Shown: positions 45,794 to 53,866 of the stretch, one piece after another
Layout: every line of letters begins with the position of its first letter
Numbering within the stretch: position 1 is the first letter of the stretch
DNA from: Halobacillus litoralis
GTDB taxonomy: Bacteria > Bacillota > Bacilli > Bacillales > Halobacillaceae
Assembly (NCBI RefSeq): GCF_004101865.1
Contig: NZ_CP026118.1
Span: forward strand, 3,737,001 to 3,801,000
Length of the DNA stretch: 64,000 nt
Direction: 5' to 3'
Notes under the pieces: model-generated
Seen by the model: the letters and a program-made list of their open reading frames with translations, nothing else
What the model was told of the DNA's origin: nothing
The model's database searches: none
Position numbers and translations under genes: made by a program

Positions 45794-46546
45794 ATGCAAC
45801 GATATTTTATAGGTGAAGAACACTGGGGGCATCGTAAGGTTACTATTTACGGTGAGGACCTTCATCATATTTCCCGGGTGATGAGAATGACCTCCGGGGA
45901 TCAGTTGATCGGAATTCATCCAGAAGAAGGACCTGCCCTCTGTAAGATTTTAAATGTAACTGAAGATGGGGCCGAGTGTGCGGTTTTAGAATGGCTGGAA
46001 GAGGATAAGGAACTTCCCATCCAAGTGACGATTGTAGCCGGCTTGGGAAAAGGGGATAAGCTGGAACACATTGTTCAAAAGGGGACAGAGTTGGGTGCTT
46101 TTGAATTTATTCCTTTTCAAGCTGACCGCTCTGTTGCAAAGTGGGATAAGAAAAAGGTGCCAAAGAAAATCCAAAGGCTCCAGAAAATTGCTAAAGAAGC
46201 GAGTGAGCAATCAGAGCGGAGTCACGTTCCAGAGGTTTGTACAGTTCATACCTTACAGCAGGTGTCTCAGTTGAAGGATCGATATCACTGGTGGCTATAT
46301 GCATACGAAAACGAAGCAAGAAAAAAGGAACATCAATCTCTTGCCACAAGACTGAAACTGGTACGGCCCGGGGAGAAGGTCATCGTCATTTTCGGCCCTG
46401 AGGGGGGATTTTCAGAAAAAGAAGTTTCCCATCTGGAAGAAAAAAATTTCCTTTCTGTCCGTTTAGGACCGAGGATTTTACGTATGGAAACAGCACCATT
46501 ATATTTTTTATCCTCCCTGTCGTATGTTTTTGAAGAAGAAAGATAG
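45794..46546 (+). CDS. rsmE: 16S rRNA (uracil-1498-N3)-methyltransferase RsmE
   Basis: A SPOUT methyltransferase of 250 residues: N-terminal PUA-like domain (QRYFIGEEHW) and a trefoil-knot domain with IFGPEGGFSEKEV and SVRLGPRILRMETAPLY. It methylates U1498 of 16S rRNA. ATG 45794 with GGAG at 8 nt is preferred over the GTG at 45785. mtaB, which follows in B. subtilis, is absent; deoC comes next. Confidence 0.95.
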   Translation: MQRYFIGEEHWGHRKVTIYGEDLHHISRVMRMTSGDQLIGIHPEEGPALCKILNVTEDGAECAVLEWLEEDKELPIQVTIVAGLGKGDKLEHIVQKGTELGAFEFIPFQADRSVAKWDKKKVPKKIQRLQKIAKEASEQSERSHVPEVCTVHTLQQVSQLKDRYHWWLYAYENEARKKEHQSLATRLKLVRPGEKVIVIFGPEGGFSEKEVSHLEEKNFLSVRLGPRILRMETAPLYFLSSLSYVFEEER

Positions 46547-46604
46547 GTAAGTGGTACTTTGAAAAGGTGTGAGCACAAATGTATTCGCATTCATACTGGT
46601 TTCA

Positions 46605-46613
46605 TGCTATGAT
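46605..46613 (+). promoter_or_regulatory. Possible extended -10 promoter of deoC
   Basis: TGC-TATGAT (46605-46613), an extended -10 with no good -35 box, about 45 bp before deoC. Confidence 0.4.
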
Positions 46614-46658
46614 GGATGAGATGTACGAACAACTTAATGATGAAGGGACGATCCAATT

Positions 46659-47330
46659 ATGGAACAAAACTTAGCAAAAATGATTGACCATACACAATTA
46701 AAACCAGATACACAGAAAGAGAAAATCACACAAATTTGTCAAGAAGCTAAAGAGCACGGCTTCGCTTCTGTTTGTGTGAACCCTCATTGGGTCGAGTATT
46801 GCCATGAATTATTGAAAGATACAGACGTTAAAGTTTGTACGGTCATCGGTTTTCCTTTAGGTGCCACAACTAAAGAAACGAAAGCTTTCGAGACAAAACA
46901 AGCGATTGAAAAAGGGGCGACAGAAATCGACATGGTAATTAATGTCGGTGAGCTTAAGTCTGGAAACAAAGAGCTCGTTCAACAGGATATAGAAGCTGTT
47001 GTCCGTGAATCGGAAGGTAAAGCAATTGTAAAGGTCATCATTGAAACCTCTCTTCTTGACGAAGAAGAAAAAGTCACAGCTTCTGAACTTGCAAAGGTTG
47101 CAGGTGCGGACTTTGTTAAAACCTCTACTGGTTTCTCTGGCGGAGGTGCAACGGTGGAAGACATCAGCCTGATGCGTAAAACTGTCGGTCCTGAGATGGG
47201 CGTCAAGGCTTCTGGCGGCGTTCGTGATTATGAAGGTGCTAAAACAATGATTGAAGCAGGTGCGACTAGGATCGGTGCAAGTTCTGGAATTGCAATCGTA
47301 AATGGTGAACAAGGAACATCTGATTATTAA
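46659..47330 (+). CDS. deoC: Deoxyribose-phosphate aldolase
   Basis: A TIM-barrel class I aldolase of 223 residues. The Schiff-base lysine is in [18 protein letters not shown]; other motifs are [24 protein letters not shown] and [12 protein letters not shown]. It splits 2-deoxyribose-5-phosphate into glyceraldehyde-3-phosphate and acetaldehyde in deoxynucleoside catabolism. It occupies the slot where B. subtilis carries mtaB between rsmE and rpsU. Flanked by its own possible promoter and a terminator, so it may be an independent unit. Confidence 0.96.
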   Translation: MEQNLAKMIDHTQLKPDTQKEKITQICQEAKEHGFASVCVNPHWVEYCHELLKDTDVKVCTVIGFPLGATTKETKAFETKQAIEKGATEIDMVINVGELKSGNKELVQQDIEAVVRESEGKAIVKVIIETSLLDEEEKVTASELAKVAGADFVKTSTGFSGGGATVEDISLMRKTVGPEMGVKASGGVRDYEGAKTMIEAGATRIGASSGIAIVNGEQGTSDY

Positions 47331-47343
47331 AATGGAAAATCAG

Positions 47344-47376
47344 AGCTATCTGCTTTAAGAAGCAGATAGCTTCTTT
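47344..47376 (+). terminator. Terminator of deoC
   Basis: A 12-bp stem AGCTATCTGCTT with AAGCAGATAGCT, four-base loop, TCTTT tail. From here to the rpsU promoter at 47541 nothing else is recognisable. Confidence 0.85.
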
Positions 47377-47540
47377 ATGAGCAAGGGAATTAATAATATT
47401 TCTTCATCTGGTTCTGAAAATAATCTTCCAGGTTTTATAAAACTACAATATCCCCTTTACTTCGGGCATTATACATTGGTCCAATCAGATGAAAAAGTTA
47501 AAAAACCACCGTTTGTTGTTTCTTTTATCTATAAAAAAAG

Positions 47541-47569
47541 TTGACCATATCTCATCCATATAATATAAT
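47541..47569 (+). promoter_or_regulatory. SigmaA promoter of rpsU
   Basis: TTGACC (47541-47546), 17-nt spacer, TATAAT (47564-47569). The leader then contains a GTATGGG/CCCATAC hairpin (47578-47596) before the SD GGAGGGAGG. Confidence 0.85.
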
Positions 47570-47638
47570 TGTCAAAGGTATGGGGGGTTCCCATACAAGA
47601 GAAACAGTTTTGTTTGCTTCGGAGGGAGGGAAATTAGC

Positions 47639-47812
47639 ATGTCAAAAACAACTCGCGTTCGTAAAAACGAGTCTCTTGAAGATGCTCTTCGTCGCTTTAA
47701 GCGTGATGTATCAAAAAGTGGTACATTAGCGGAATATCGTAAGCGTGAATATTACGATAAGCCTAGCGTACGCCGTAAGAAAAAGTCTGAGGCGGCTAGA
47801 AAGCGTAAGTAA
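47639..47812 (+). CDS. rpsU: 30S ribosomal protein S21
   Basis: A protein of 57 residues, very basic, starting [20 protein letters not shown] and ending in Arg/Lys-rich [11 protein letters not shown], the normal form of bS21. It helps mRNA start-site selection on the 30S subunit. Its own promoter and a short leader hairpin precede it. yqeY follows after 20 nt, the usual rpsU-yqeY pair. Confidence 0.97.
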   Translation: MSKTTRVRKNESLEDALRRFKRDVSKSGTLAEYRKREYYDKPSVRRKKKSEAARKRK

Positions 47813-47832
47813 TCTAAGAGGGTGTTGAAGAG

Positions 47833-48279
47833 ATGACAATCACAGACCGTCTGACCCAAGATATGAAAATCGCTATGAAAGCTCGTGACAAGGAAAGACT
47901 GTCTACGATCCGTATGGTGAAAGCTTCTATGCAGAATGAAGCGATCAAGTTGGGAAAAGACTCATTATCTGAAGAAGAAGAATTGACTGTTTTATCTCGT
48001 GAGGTAAAACAGAGAAATGATTCCCTCCATGAATTCAAAGAAGCTGGACGTGAAGATCTTGTAGAAGGACTCGAACGTGAAATTGAGATTTTACAAGTAT
48101 ATATGCCGAAACAGCTGACAGATGAAGAACTCAGGCAGATCGTTCAGGAAACGGTCCAGGAAGTAGGAGCTACTTCTAAGAGTGACATGGGTAAAGTCAT
48201 GAGTGCCGTCATGCCTAAAGTAAAAGGCAAGGCCGACGGAACCAAGGTCAATAAGCTCGTTCTTCAGCAATTATCTTAA
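47833..48279 (+). CDS. yqeY: GatB/YqeY domain protein
   Basis: A protein of 148 residues: helical domain ([30 protein letters not shown]) and a C-terminal domain like the tail of GatB ([31 protein letters not shown]). The latter resembles tRNA-binding modules of the amidotransferase, but the function of stand-alone YqeY is unknown. Operon with rpsU. Confidence 0.94.
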   Translation: MTITDRLTQDMKIAMKARDKERLSTIRMVKASMQNEAIKLGKDSLSEEEELTVLSREVKQRNDSLHEFKEAGREDLVEGLEREIEILQVYMPKQLTDEELRQIVQETVQEVGATSKSDMGKVMSAVMPKVKGKADGTKVNKLVLQQLS

Positions 48280-48283
48280 ATAT

Positions 48284-48316
48284 AAAGACCTCTCTTTTAG
48301 AAGAGAGGTCTTTTTA
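48284..48316 (+). terminator. Terminator of rpsU-yqeY
   Basis: A 13-bp perfect stem AAAGACCTCTCTT with AAGAGAGGTCTTT, tetraloop, T tract. Confidence 0.92.
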
Positions 48317-48399
48317 TATTATTTTGAAACCTACATACACCTTCAATCGTATAGTTATTATTCGATGGGAAAGATATCAAATGAGGGGGTGAAAGCTGG

Positions 48400-49758
48400 A
48401 TGAAAGGTACTTGGCGCCTCGGCATGTGGTTGACAGTAATTTTTGTAGCGGGTGCTTTATCGGTATTTCAACTATATTCAACAGCCCAAGCGGACGGTAA
48501 GGGAGATACTGTGTATGTTATTCCTGTAAAAGATACTGTTGAGCGTGGGATGGCTGCCTTCTTGAAAAGAACTACAAAAGAAGCCAGGGAAAATAATGTC
48601 GATCATATAATATTTGAAATTGACACTCCTGGTGGCCGTGTCGATGCTGCTGGAGACATTGGGGAGATTTTTCAGGGTCTCGATATACCAAACAGTGCTT
48701 TTGTTACGAGCAGGGCCTATTCCGCAGGTTCATATATCGCATTGAATGCGGATGAAATTTATATGAAACCTCAAGCTACGATGGGGGCTTCGGGTGTGAT
48801 CAATTCAGATGGTACAGCTGCTGATAAGAAGGCCCAGTCCGCTTGGATATCCTCTATGGTTGCTGCTGCTGAATCTAATGGACGTGACCCACTCTATGCC
48901 AGGGCTATGGCAGATAGCAGTGTTGATTTACCTGACTATGGAGCAGGAGAAGGAGAATTTCTTACTCTTGGTCCCAGCGAGGCGGAAGAAGTCGGCTATG
49001 CAGAAGGAATCGTAGATGATCGTAACGAATTACTTAATGTGTTAGGGATGTCTGAAGCAGAAATAGTTGAACAAAACCCTACTTTTTCTGAAAATGTAGC
49101 CCGTTTCTTAACAAACCCCGTCGTCATACCGATATTACTTTCGATTGCGAGCATTGGACTTGTGGTAGAATTGTATTCACCGGGTTTCGGTATTCCGGGT
49201 ACGATGGGAGCACTTTCACTAGTCTTGTTTTTTTACGGGCATATCGTGGCGGGACTCGCAGGGTATGAAGCAATTATTTTGCTTGTTTTAGGTATTGGTC
49301 TTGTTGTTGCTGAGTTCTTTTTACCCGGTGGCATCGCTGGAATTGCCGGGATCGTGGCGATTGTCTCATCGCTCATGCTTTCTTCCGCTGATATGGGGCA
49401 TATGGCTATGAGTATAGGGATCGCCTTGCTGGTGACCATAATCGTATCGGTCATCCTATTCAAGACTCTTGGTATGGAAAGAGGTTTCTTCAGGCATATC
49501 ATATTACAGGATTCCACATCATCGGATAAAGGTTATGTTTCTACGATTAATCGTTTAGAATTGATTGGGATGGAAGGAGAAACCCTGACTCCATTACGTC
49601 CTTCTGGAACGGCAGACTTTGCTGGTGAACGATTGGATGTTGTAACAGAAGGCGGATTCGTCGGAGTACATCAAAAGGTCAAAGTCATCAAGGTAGAAGG
49701 TTCTCGTATCGTTGTACGGGAATTGAAAAAAGTTGAACATGAGGAGGAAACAGAGTGA
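48400..49758 (+). CDS. nfeD: NfeD family membrane-bound ClpP-class protease homologue
   Basis: A long-form NfeD of 452 residues. A signal peptide or anchor (about 8-30) is followed by a ClpP-class serine protease domain ([35 protein letters not shown] with the candidate nucleophile Ser, [10 protein letters not shown]), four or more membrane segments (about 240-350) and a C-terminal OB-fold ([19 protein letters not shown]). It is the partner gene of the flotillin-like floA, which starts inside its stop codon. In B. subtilis this is yqeZ. Confidence 0.93.
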   Translation: MKGTWRLGMWLTVIFVAGALSVFQLYSTAQADGKGDTVYVIPVKDTVERGMAAFLKRTTKEARENNVDHIIFEIDTPGGRVDAAGDIGEIFQGLDIPNSAFVTSRAYSAGSYIALNADEIYMKPQATMGASGVINSDGTAADKKAQSAWISSMVAAAESNGRDPLYARAMADSSVDLPDYGAGEGEFLTLGPSEAEEVGYAEGIVDDRNELLNVLGMSEAEIVEQNPTFSENVARFLTNPVVIPILLSIASIGLVVELYSPGFGIPGTMGALSLVLFFYGHIVAGLAGYEAIILLVLGIGLVVAEFFLPGGIAGIAGIVAIVSSLMLSSADMGHMAMSIGIALLVTIIVSVILFKTLGMERGFFRHIILQDSTSSDKGYVSTINRLELIGMEGETLTPLRPSGTADFAGERLDVVTEGGFVGVHQKVKVIKVEGSRIVVRELKKVEHEEETE

Positions 49759-50747
49759 CACTTCAAGAATTAATGCCAATTATTATTATTGGTGTCATTA
49801 TTATTGTATTAGCAGTGTTATTTACATTCATACCGGTCATGCTTTGGATCAGTGCGTTAGCAGCTGGTGTGAAAATCAACATCTTTACATTGGTGGGAAT
49901 GCGTTTAAGACGTGTCATCCCTTCCCGGGTTATCAACCCATTGATCAAAGCCCATAAAGCAGGCGTCAATGTTGATACGAACCAATTGGAAAGTCATTAC
50001 CTGGCAGGGGGTAACGTCGATCGCGTGGTCAATGCTTTGATTGCAGCTCAGCGTGCGAATATCGAGTTGAGCTTTGAACGTTGCGCAGCGATTGATTTAG
50101 CTGGTCGAGATGTTTTAGAAGCTGTCCAGATGAGTGTAAATCCAAAAGTGATTGAGACGCCATTTATTGCGGGTGTTGCGATGGACGGTATCGAAGTGAA
50201 GGCGAAAGCGCGTATTACGGTACGAGCGAATATCGACCGACTTGTCGGTGGTGCCGGTGAAGATACAGTAATCGCCCGTGTGGGTGAAGGGATTGTATCC
50301 ACCATCGGTTCTAGTCAAAATCACAACAAGGTTCTTGAAAATCCCGATCGTATTTCCCAAAATGTCCTCGGTAAAGGATTAGACGCCGGCACAGCATTTG
50401 AAATCCTTTCAATCGATATTGCCGACATCGACATCGGTAAAAACATTGGAGCCATCTTGCAAACCGATCAGGCTGAAGCGGACAAAAATATTGCTCAAGC
50501 GAAAGCTGAAGAACGTCGTGCGATGGCGATCGCTCAAGAACAGGAAATGCGAGCTCGTGTTCAAGAAATGCAAGCCAAAGTTGTTGAAGCAGAAGCTCAG
50601 GTTCCGCAAGCACTTGCAGAGGCTCTGCGTTCTGGGAAAATGGGTGTCATGGATTACATGAACTATCAGAATATCAATGCAGACACTGACATGAGAAACA
50701 CCCTTGGCAAGATGTCTGATGAAGACAATGAAGGTGAAGAAAGTTAA
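49755..50747 (+). CDS. floA: Flotillin-like protein FloA
   Basis: A protein of 330 residues starting at GTG 49755 after GAGGAGG, overlapping the nfeD stop. An N-terminal hydrophobic hairpin (about 5-45) precedes the PHB/SPFH domain and a C-terminal coiled coil rich in Ala and Glu ([20 protein letters not shown]). FloA forms membrane microdomains that affect fluidity and signalling protein assembly. Operon with nfeD and the next gene. Confidence 0.96.
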   Translation: MTLQELMPIIIIGVIIIVLAVLFTFIPVMLWISALAAGVKINIFTLVGMRLRRVIPSRVINPLIKAHKAGVNVDTNQLESHYLAGGNVDRVVNALIAAQRANIELSFERCAAIDLAGRDVLEAVQMSVNPKVIETPFIAGVAMDGIEVKAKARITVRANIDRLVGGAGEDTVIARVGEGIVSTIGSSQNHNKVLENPDRISQNVLGKGLDAGTAFEILSIDIADIDIGKNIGAILQTDQAEADKNIAQAKAEERRAMAIAQEQEMRARVQEMQAKVVEAEAQVPQALAEALRSGKMGVMDYMNYQNINADTDMRNTLGKMSDEDNEGEES

Positions 50748-50776
50748 TCCCTTAACGGATATAAAGGAGAATTTTC

Positions 50777-51286
50777 ATGGGAGAACTTTTTGAACTAGTG
50801 TTCAGTAATTTTCTTATTCTCGCTGCAATCATAGGTGGAATCATCAGTTGGTTCAGTGGTATGTCAAAAGAAAAAGATACGAAAAAGGAGTCAGAAAAAA
50901 AACGTGTCCCTAGGCCTTCTACTTACCCTAGCGGGCCTGGCTCGGATGCTCCTCCAGAGCGGACGATGAAGTCTGGAGAAGACCGGCTGAAGGAATATTA
51001 TGAAGAAAAGAAGAAAAGGTCGGAGGAGTTATCTGGAGGAAATCAAGAAACCGATCCGATCAATGCCTATTCTTACGATAATCCAGAAGATGACGCTCAC
51101 ACTGTCAGGGTTCATAAGGATAATGGCCGAAAGGATGCTGCAAGCCGATTGATTGAAAACGGCCCTCTCATCGAGAGTGCAAAAAAATGGGATAAGAAAC
51201 GTTTAGCTGAAGGAATATTGATGGCTGAAGTGCTTGGTCAGCCTCGCGCTCATAAGCCTCACAGTTCTCATCCTCGAAAAAGATAA
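50777..51286 (+). CDS. Hypothetical protein in the yqfB position, N-terminal membrane helix
   Basis: A protein of 169 residues: one N-terminal membrane helix (about 6-27), a polar, Lys/Glu-rich and probably disordered middle (30-110), and a short C-terminal helix pair (ESAKKWDKKRLAEGILMAEVLGQPRA) followed by a His/Arg-rich tail. No known domain recognised. It lies 29 nt after floA with AAAGGAG, so belongs to the nfeD-floA unit; association with microdomains is a guess from context. Confidence 0.7.
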   Translation: MGELFELVFSNFLILAAIIGGIISWFSGMSKEKDTKKESEKKRVPRPSTYPSGPGSDAPPERTMKSGEDRLKEYYEEKKKRSEELSGGNQETDPINAYSYDNPEDDAHTVRVHKDNGRKDAASRLIENGPLIESAKKWDKKRLAEGILMAEVLGQPRAHKPHSSHPRKR

Positions 51287-51290
51287 CGAA

Positions 51291-51327
51291 ACGCACGAAT
51301 TGTAGTGATACAATTCGTGCGTTTTTC
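51291..51327 (+). terminator. Terminator of nfeD-floA unit
   Basis: A 14-bp perfect stem (ACGCACGAATTGTA with its complement), tetraloop GTGA, then T tract. Confidence 0.9.
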
Positions 51328-51356
51328 GTATAAATAAAAAGAGGGGAGGGCTTCAC

Positions 51357-51650
51357 ATGTCAAAATGGCAACAGCAAATCCGAGCATGGATCGGTCGTTA
51401 CTTCGATTTGCCATCAGATGTCATGTTGGATTTACCTAGAATAACCACTATCGGGTCCATCCACGTGTACATAGAAAACCATACAGGCCTCCTGCACTTT
51501 TCTGATAGTGAAGTCAGAATTCAATATAAAAAGGGTCAAGTTCGTATCCTCGGTAAAGATTTAGGTGTGAAAATGATGTTGAAAGAGGAGCTTCTTCTTG
51601 AGGGAGAGTTGAAATCAGTGGAATTTTTACCTGATTCGGAAGGGGGATGA
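51357..51650 (+). CDS. yqfC: Sporulation protein YqfC
   Basis: A protein of 97 residues with the YabP/YqfC fold pattern (LPSDVMLDLPRITTIGSIHV, YIENHTGLLHFSDSEVRI, LRILGKDL-like GQVRILGKDLGVKMM). B. subtilis yqfC is expressed in the mother cell under SigE. ATG 51357 follows GAGGGGAGG. It is 4 nt from yqfD. Confidence 0.92.
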   Translation: MSKWQQQIRAWIGRYFDLPSDVMLDLPRITTIGSIHVYIENHTGLLHFSDSEVRIQYKKGQVRILGKDLGVKMMLKEELLLEGELKSVEFLPDSEGG

Positions 51651-51654
51651 GGTC

Positions 51655-52836
51655 ATGAAGAATCAACATGATTTCTTTCACGGAATCATGACCGTCCAAG
51701 TAGAAGGGAAATTGATTGAACCATTTCTGCAAGCTTGTACAAGGCGAGGCTGTCAGATTACCGACTTGAAGAGGATCGATGAGTCGGCTGTTATTATGTC
51801 CATTCGGCTGAAAGATTGGACGGTCCTGAGGCAGATAAGAAAAAAGTACCGCTGCAAATTGACCATAAAGTCCGGTAAGGGTGTCCCTTTTTTATACAAG
51901 CATCTACTTCGAAAGGTATCTTTATTAGTTGCTTTTTTTGCTGCAATTGCCGTTATTTTCTTACTTGCTAATACACTCTGGTCGATTAAGGTGGAGGGAC
52001 TGACTCCTGAACTAGAGTCAAATGTTGAAGAAAAATTGAATAGTTATGGGGTTTCTCCTGGAAAACTAACCATAGGGATGAGTGATCCTAATGAACTTCA
52101 ACAAAAACTGCTGGATGATATCCCGGACTTATTGTGGATCGGGGTGAAGAAACAGGGGACAAGCTATCACCTGTATGGTGTGGAGAAGACGCGTCACGAT
52201 ACAGACATGAACAAGAAACCTTCTAATCTGGTAGCGTCGAAAAAAGGGATGGTCGTTGAAACTTTCATCAAAAAAGGACGGCCTATGGTGTCTGTATATG
52301 ATGTCGTAAAGAAGGGACAGGTGCTCGCTACAGGGCAGTTAGTCGAGGAGGAGAATATCTTTGTTCACTCTGATGGAGATGTAATTGCAGAAACATGGTA
52401 TAAAGTAGAACAAAACCTCCCGATGAAACAAGTCATGCTTTTGACAGATGGGACAGTGGAAAGTGAGTATCACTTGCAAATCGCTGACATTAAATTGCCT
52501 ATCTGGGGGTGGTGGAGAGGGAATGAGGGGAGGTTCCGGGAAGAGACATTTGTTTCTGATTGGAAGCTATTCGGTATCCGAAGCCCATTCAACATTAAAA
52601 CGACTGATCATTATTCTGTAGACCCTAAAGCCTATGAATCTTCAAAGAAAGAACTTGAAAAACTAGGGGTTGCAACGGCAAAAAGGAGTTTACAGCAAGA
52701 GTTGGATGTGGACGCTGAGATAAAGGAAGAAAAAGTTTTGCACCTGGGTGAGGAGAATGGTAAAGTAAAATTAATCCTATTGTACAAAGTTCATGAAAAC
52801 ATTGCAGTGACAAAGTATATAAGTCAAGGAGATTGA
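51655..52836 (+). CDS. yqfD: Sporulation protein YqfD
   Basis: A protein of 393 residues: cytoplasmic N-terminal domain (about 1-80), one membrane helix (about 88-108, VSLLVAFFAAIAVIFLLAN) and an extracytoplasmic region (WSIKVEGLTPELE onward). YqfD is a mother-cell sporulation protein of unknown mechanism. ATG 51655 follows GAAGGGGG. Its end overlaps the phoH SD. Confidence 0.93.
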   Translation: MKNQHDFFHGIMTVQVEGKLIEPFLQACTRRGCQITDLKRIDESAVIMSIRLKDWTVLRQIRKKYRCKLTIKSGKGVPFLYKHLLRKVSLLVAFFAAIAVIFLLANTLWSIKVEGLTPELESNVEEKLNSYGVSPGKLTIGMSDPNELQQKLLDDIPDLLWIGVKKQGTSYHLYGVEKTRHDTDMNKKPSNLVASKKGMVVETFIKKGRPMVSVYDVVKKGQVLATGQLVEEENIFVHSDGDVIAETWYKVEQNLPMKQVMLLTDGTVESEYHLQIADIKLPIWGWWRGNEGRFREETFVSDWKLFGIRSPFNIKTTDHYSVDPKAYESSKKELEKLGVATAKRSLQQELDVDAEIKEEKVLHLGEENGKVKLILLYKVHENIAVTKYISQGD

Positions 52837-52838
52837 GT

Positions 52839-53801
52839 ATGCCAGAAGATATGAAAAACATGGACATCCAATTAGATAATACAACAGAAGCACTAGCCCT
52901 GTTCGGGACAGAAGACCGGAACCTCAAACAAATTGAGGAACAGCTGCAAGTCACGATCATTTCTCGTGGCGAACAGGTGCGTGTAACCGGGCAAGCGGAA
53001 CATGTCAAGTTAGTTGAAGACATTCTGCTAAGTGTCCTTGCGATTATCCGCAAAGGTTTGACGATTACAGAACGAGATGTCGTTTATGCTGTTGAGCTTG
53101 CTAAAAAAGGGAAAATCAATCAGTTTGAAGCATTATTTGAGGATGAAATCACAAAAAACTCCAAAGGTAAATCCATCCGGGTGAAAACACTCGGTCAACG
53201 TAACTACATCGCTGCAATTAAAAACAATGACCTTGTGTTCGGGATCGGCCCCGCAGGTACGGGGAAAACTTACCTTGCTGTCATCATGGCTGTCAATGCA
53301 TTGAAAAATGGTGATGTCAAAAGGATCATACTTACACGTCCAGCGGTTGAGGCTGGAGAGAGTTTAGGTTTTTTACCAGGAGATTTAAAAGAAAAAGTAG
53401 ACCCATATTTGCGTCCTTTATATGATTCATTGCATGATGTCTTCGGTGTAGAGCACACAACGAGACTGATTGATAGAGGGACTATTGAAATAGCTCCACT
53501 TGCTTATATGAGAGGGCGTACACTTGATGATGCTTTCGCCATCCTGGATGAAGCACAAAATACGACCCCTGAACAAATGAAAATGTTTCTGACGCGTTTA
53601 GGTTTTGGATCCAAGATGATTATCACAGGTGATATCACACAAGTCGATCTTCCTAAAGGTGTGAAGTCCGGTTTGCGTGTCGCTGAAGAGCGATTAGGTA
53701 AAGTGAAGGGTTCAGCCTTTATCCATCTCGATCAATCCGACGTAGTCAGACACCCGCTCGTACAGCGAATCATTAACGCATACGAAGGTGAAAATAAATA
53801 G
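52839..53801 (+). CDS. phoH: PhoH family ATPase
   Basis: A protein of 320 residues: N-terminal KH-like segment (RNLKQIEEQLQVTIISRGEQ), then a P-loop ATPase with Walker A GPAGTGKT (137-144) and Walker B FAILDEAQNTTPEQMKMFL. PhoH proteins are predicted RNA-linked ATPases or helicases; in this locus they precede the rRNA maturation gene ybeY. ATG 52839 is 7 nt after AAGGAG. Confidence 0.95.
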   Translation: MPEDMKNMDIQLDNTTEALALFGTEDRNLKQIEEQLQVTIISRGEQVRVTGQAEHVKLVEDILLSVLAIIRKGLTITERDVVYAVELAKKGKINQFEALFEDEITKNSKGKSIRVKTLGQRNYIAAIKNNDLVFGIGPAGTGKTYLAVIMAVNALKNGDVKRIILTRPAVEAGESLGFLPGDLKEKVDPYLRPLYDSLHDVFGVEHTTRLIDRGTIEIAPLAYMRGRTLDDAFAILDEAQNTTPEQMKMFLTRLGFGSKMIITGDITQVDLPKGVKSGLRVAEERLGKVKGSAFIHLDQSDVVRHPLVQRIINAYEGENK

Positions 53802-53826
53802 GGCCCATACTGTTGGGCCTTATTTC
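53800..53826 (+). terminator. Weak hairpin between phoH and pgpH
   Basis: GGCCCA/TGGGCC hairpin followed by TTATTT. Termination is probably partial because the next gene lies in a conserved operon. Confidence 0.45.
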
Positions 53827-53866
53827 ATACCTGTTCTTGGAATAATTTGTAAGGGAGTGTATAGCT

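Noticed and set aside
46579..46674. 31-codon ORF before deoC that runs into its start
   Set aside because: No SD; contains the likely -10 box of deoC and no known pattern.
47541..47729. ORF over the rpsU promoter and start
   Set aside because: It covers promoter boxes and the leader hairpin and conflicts with the rpsU frame.
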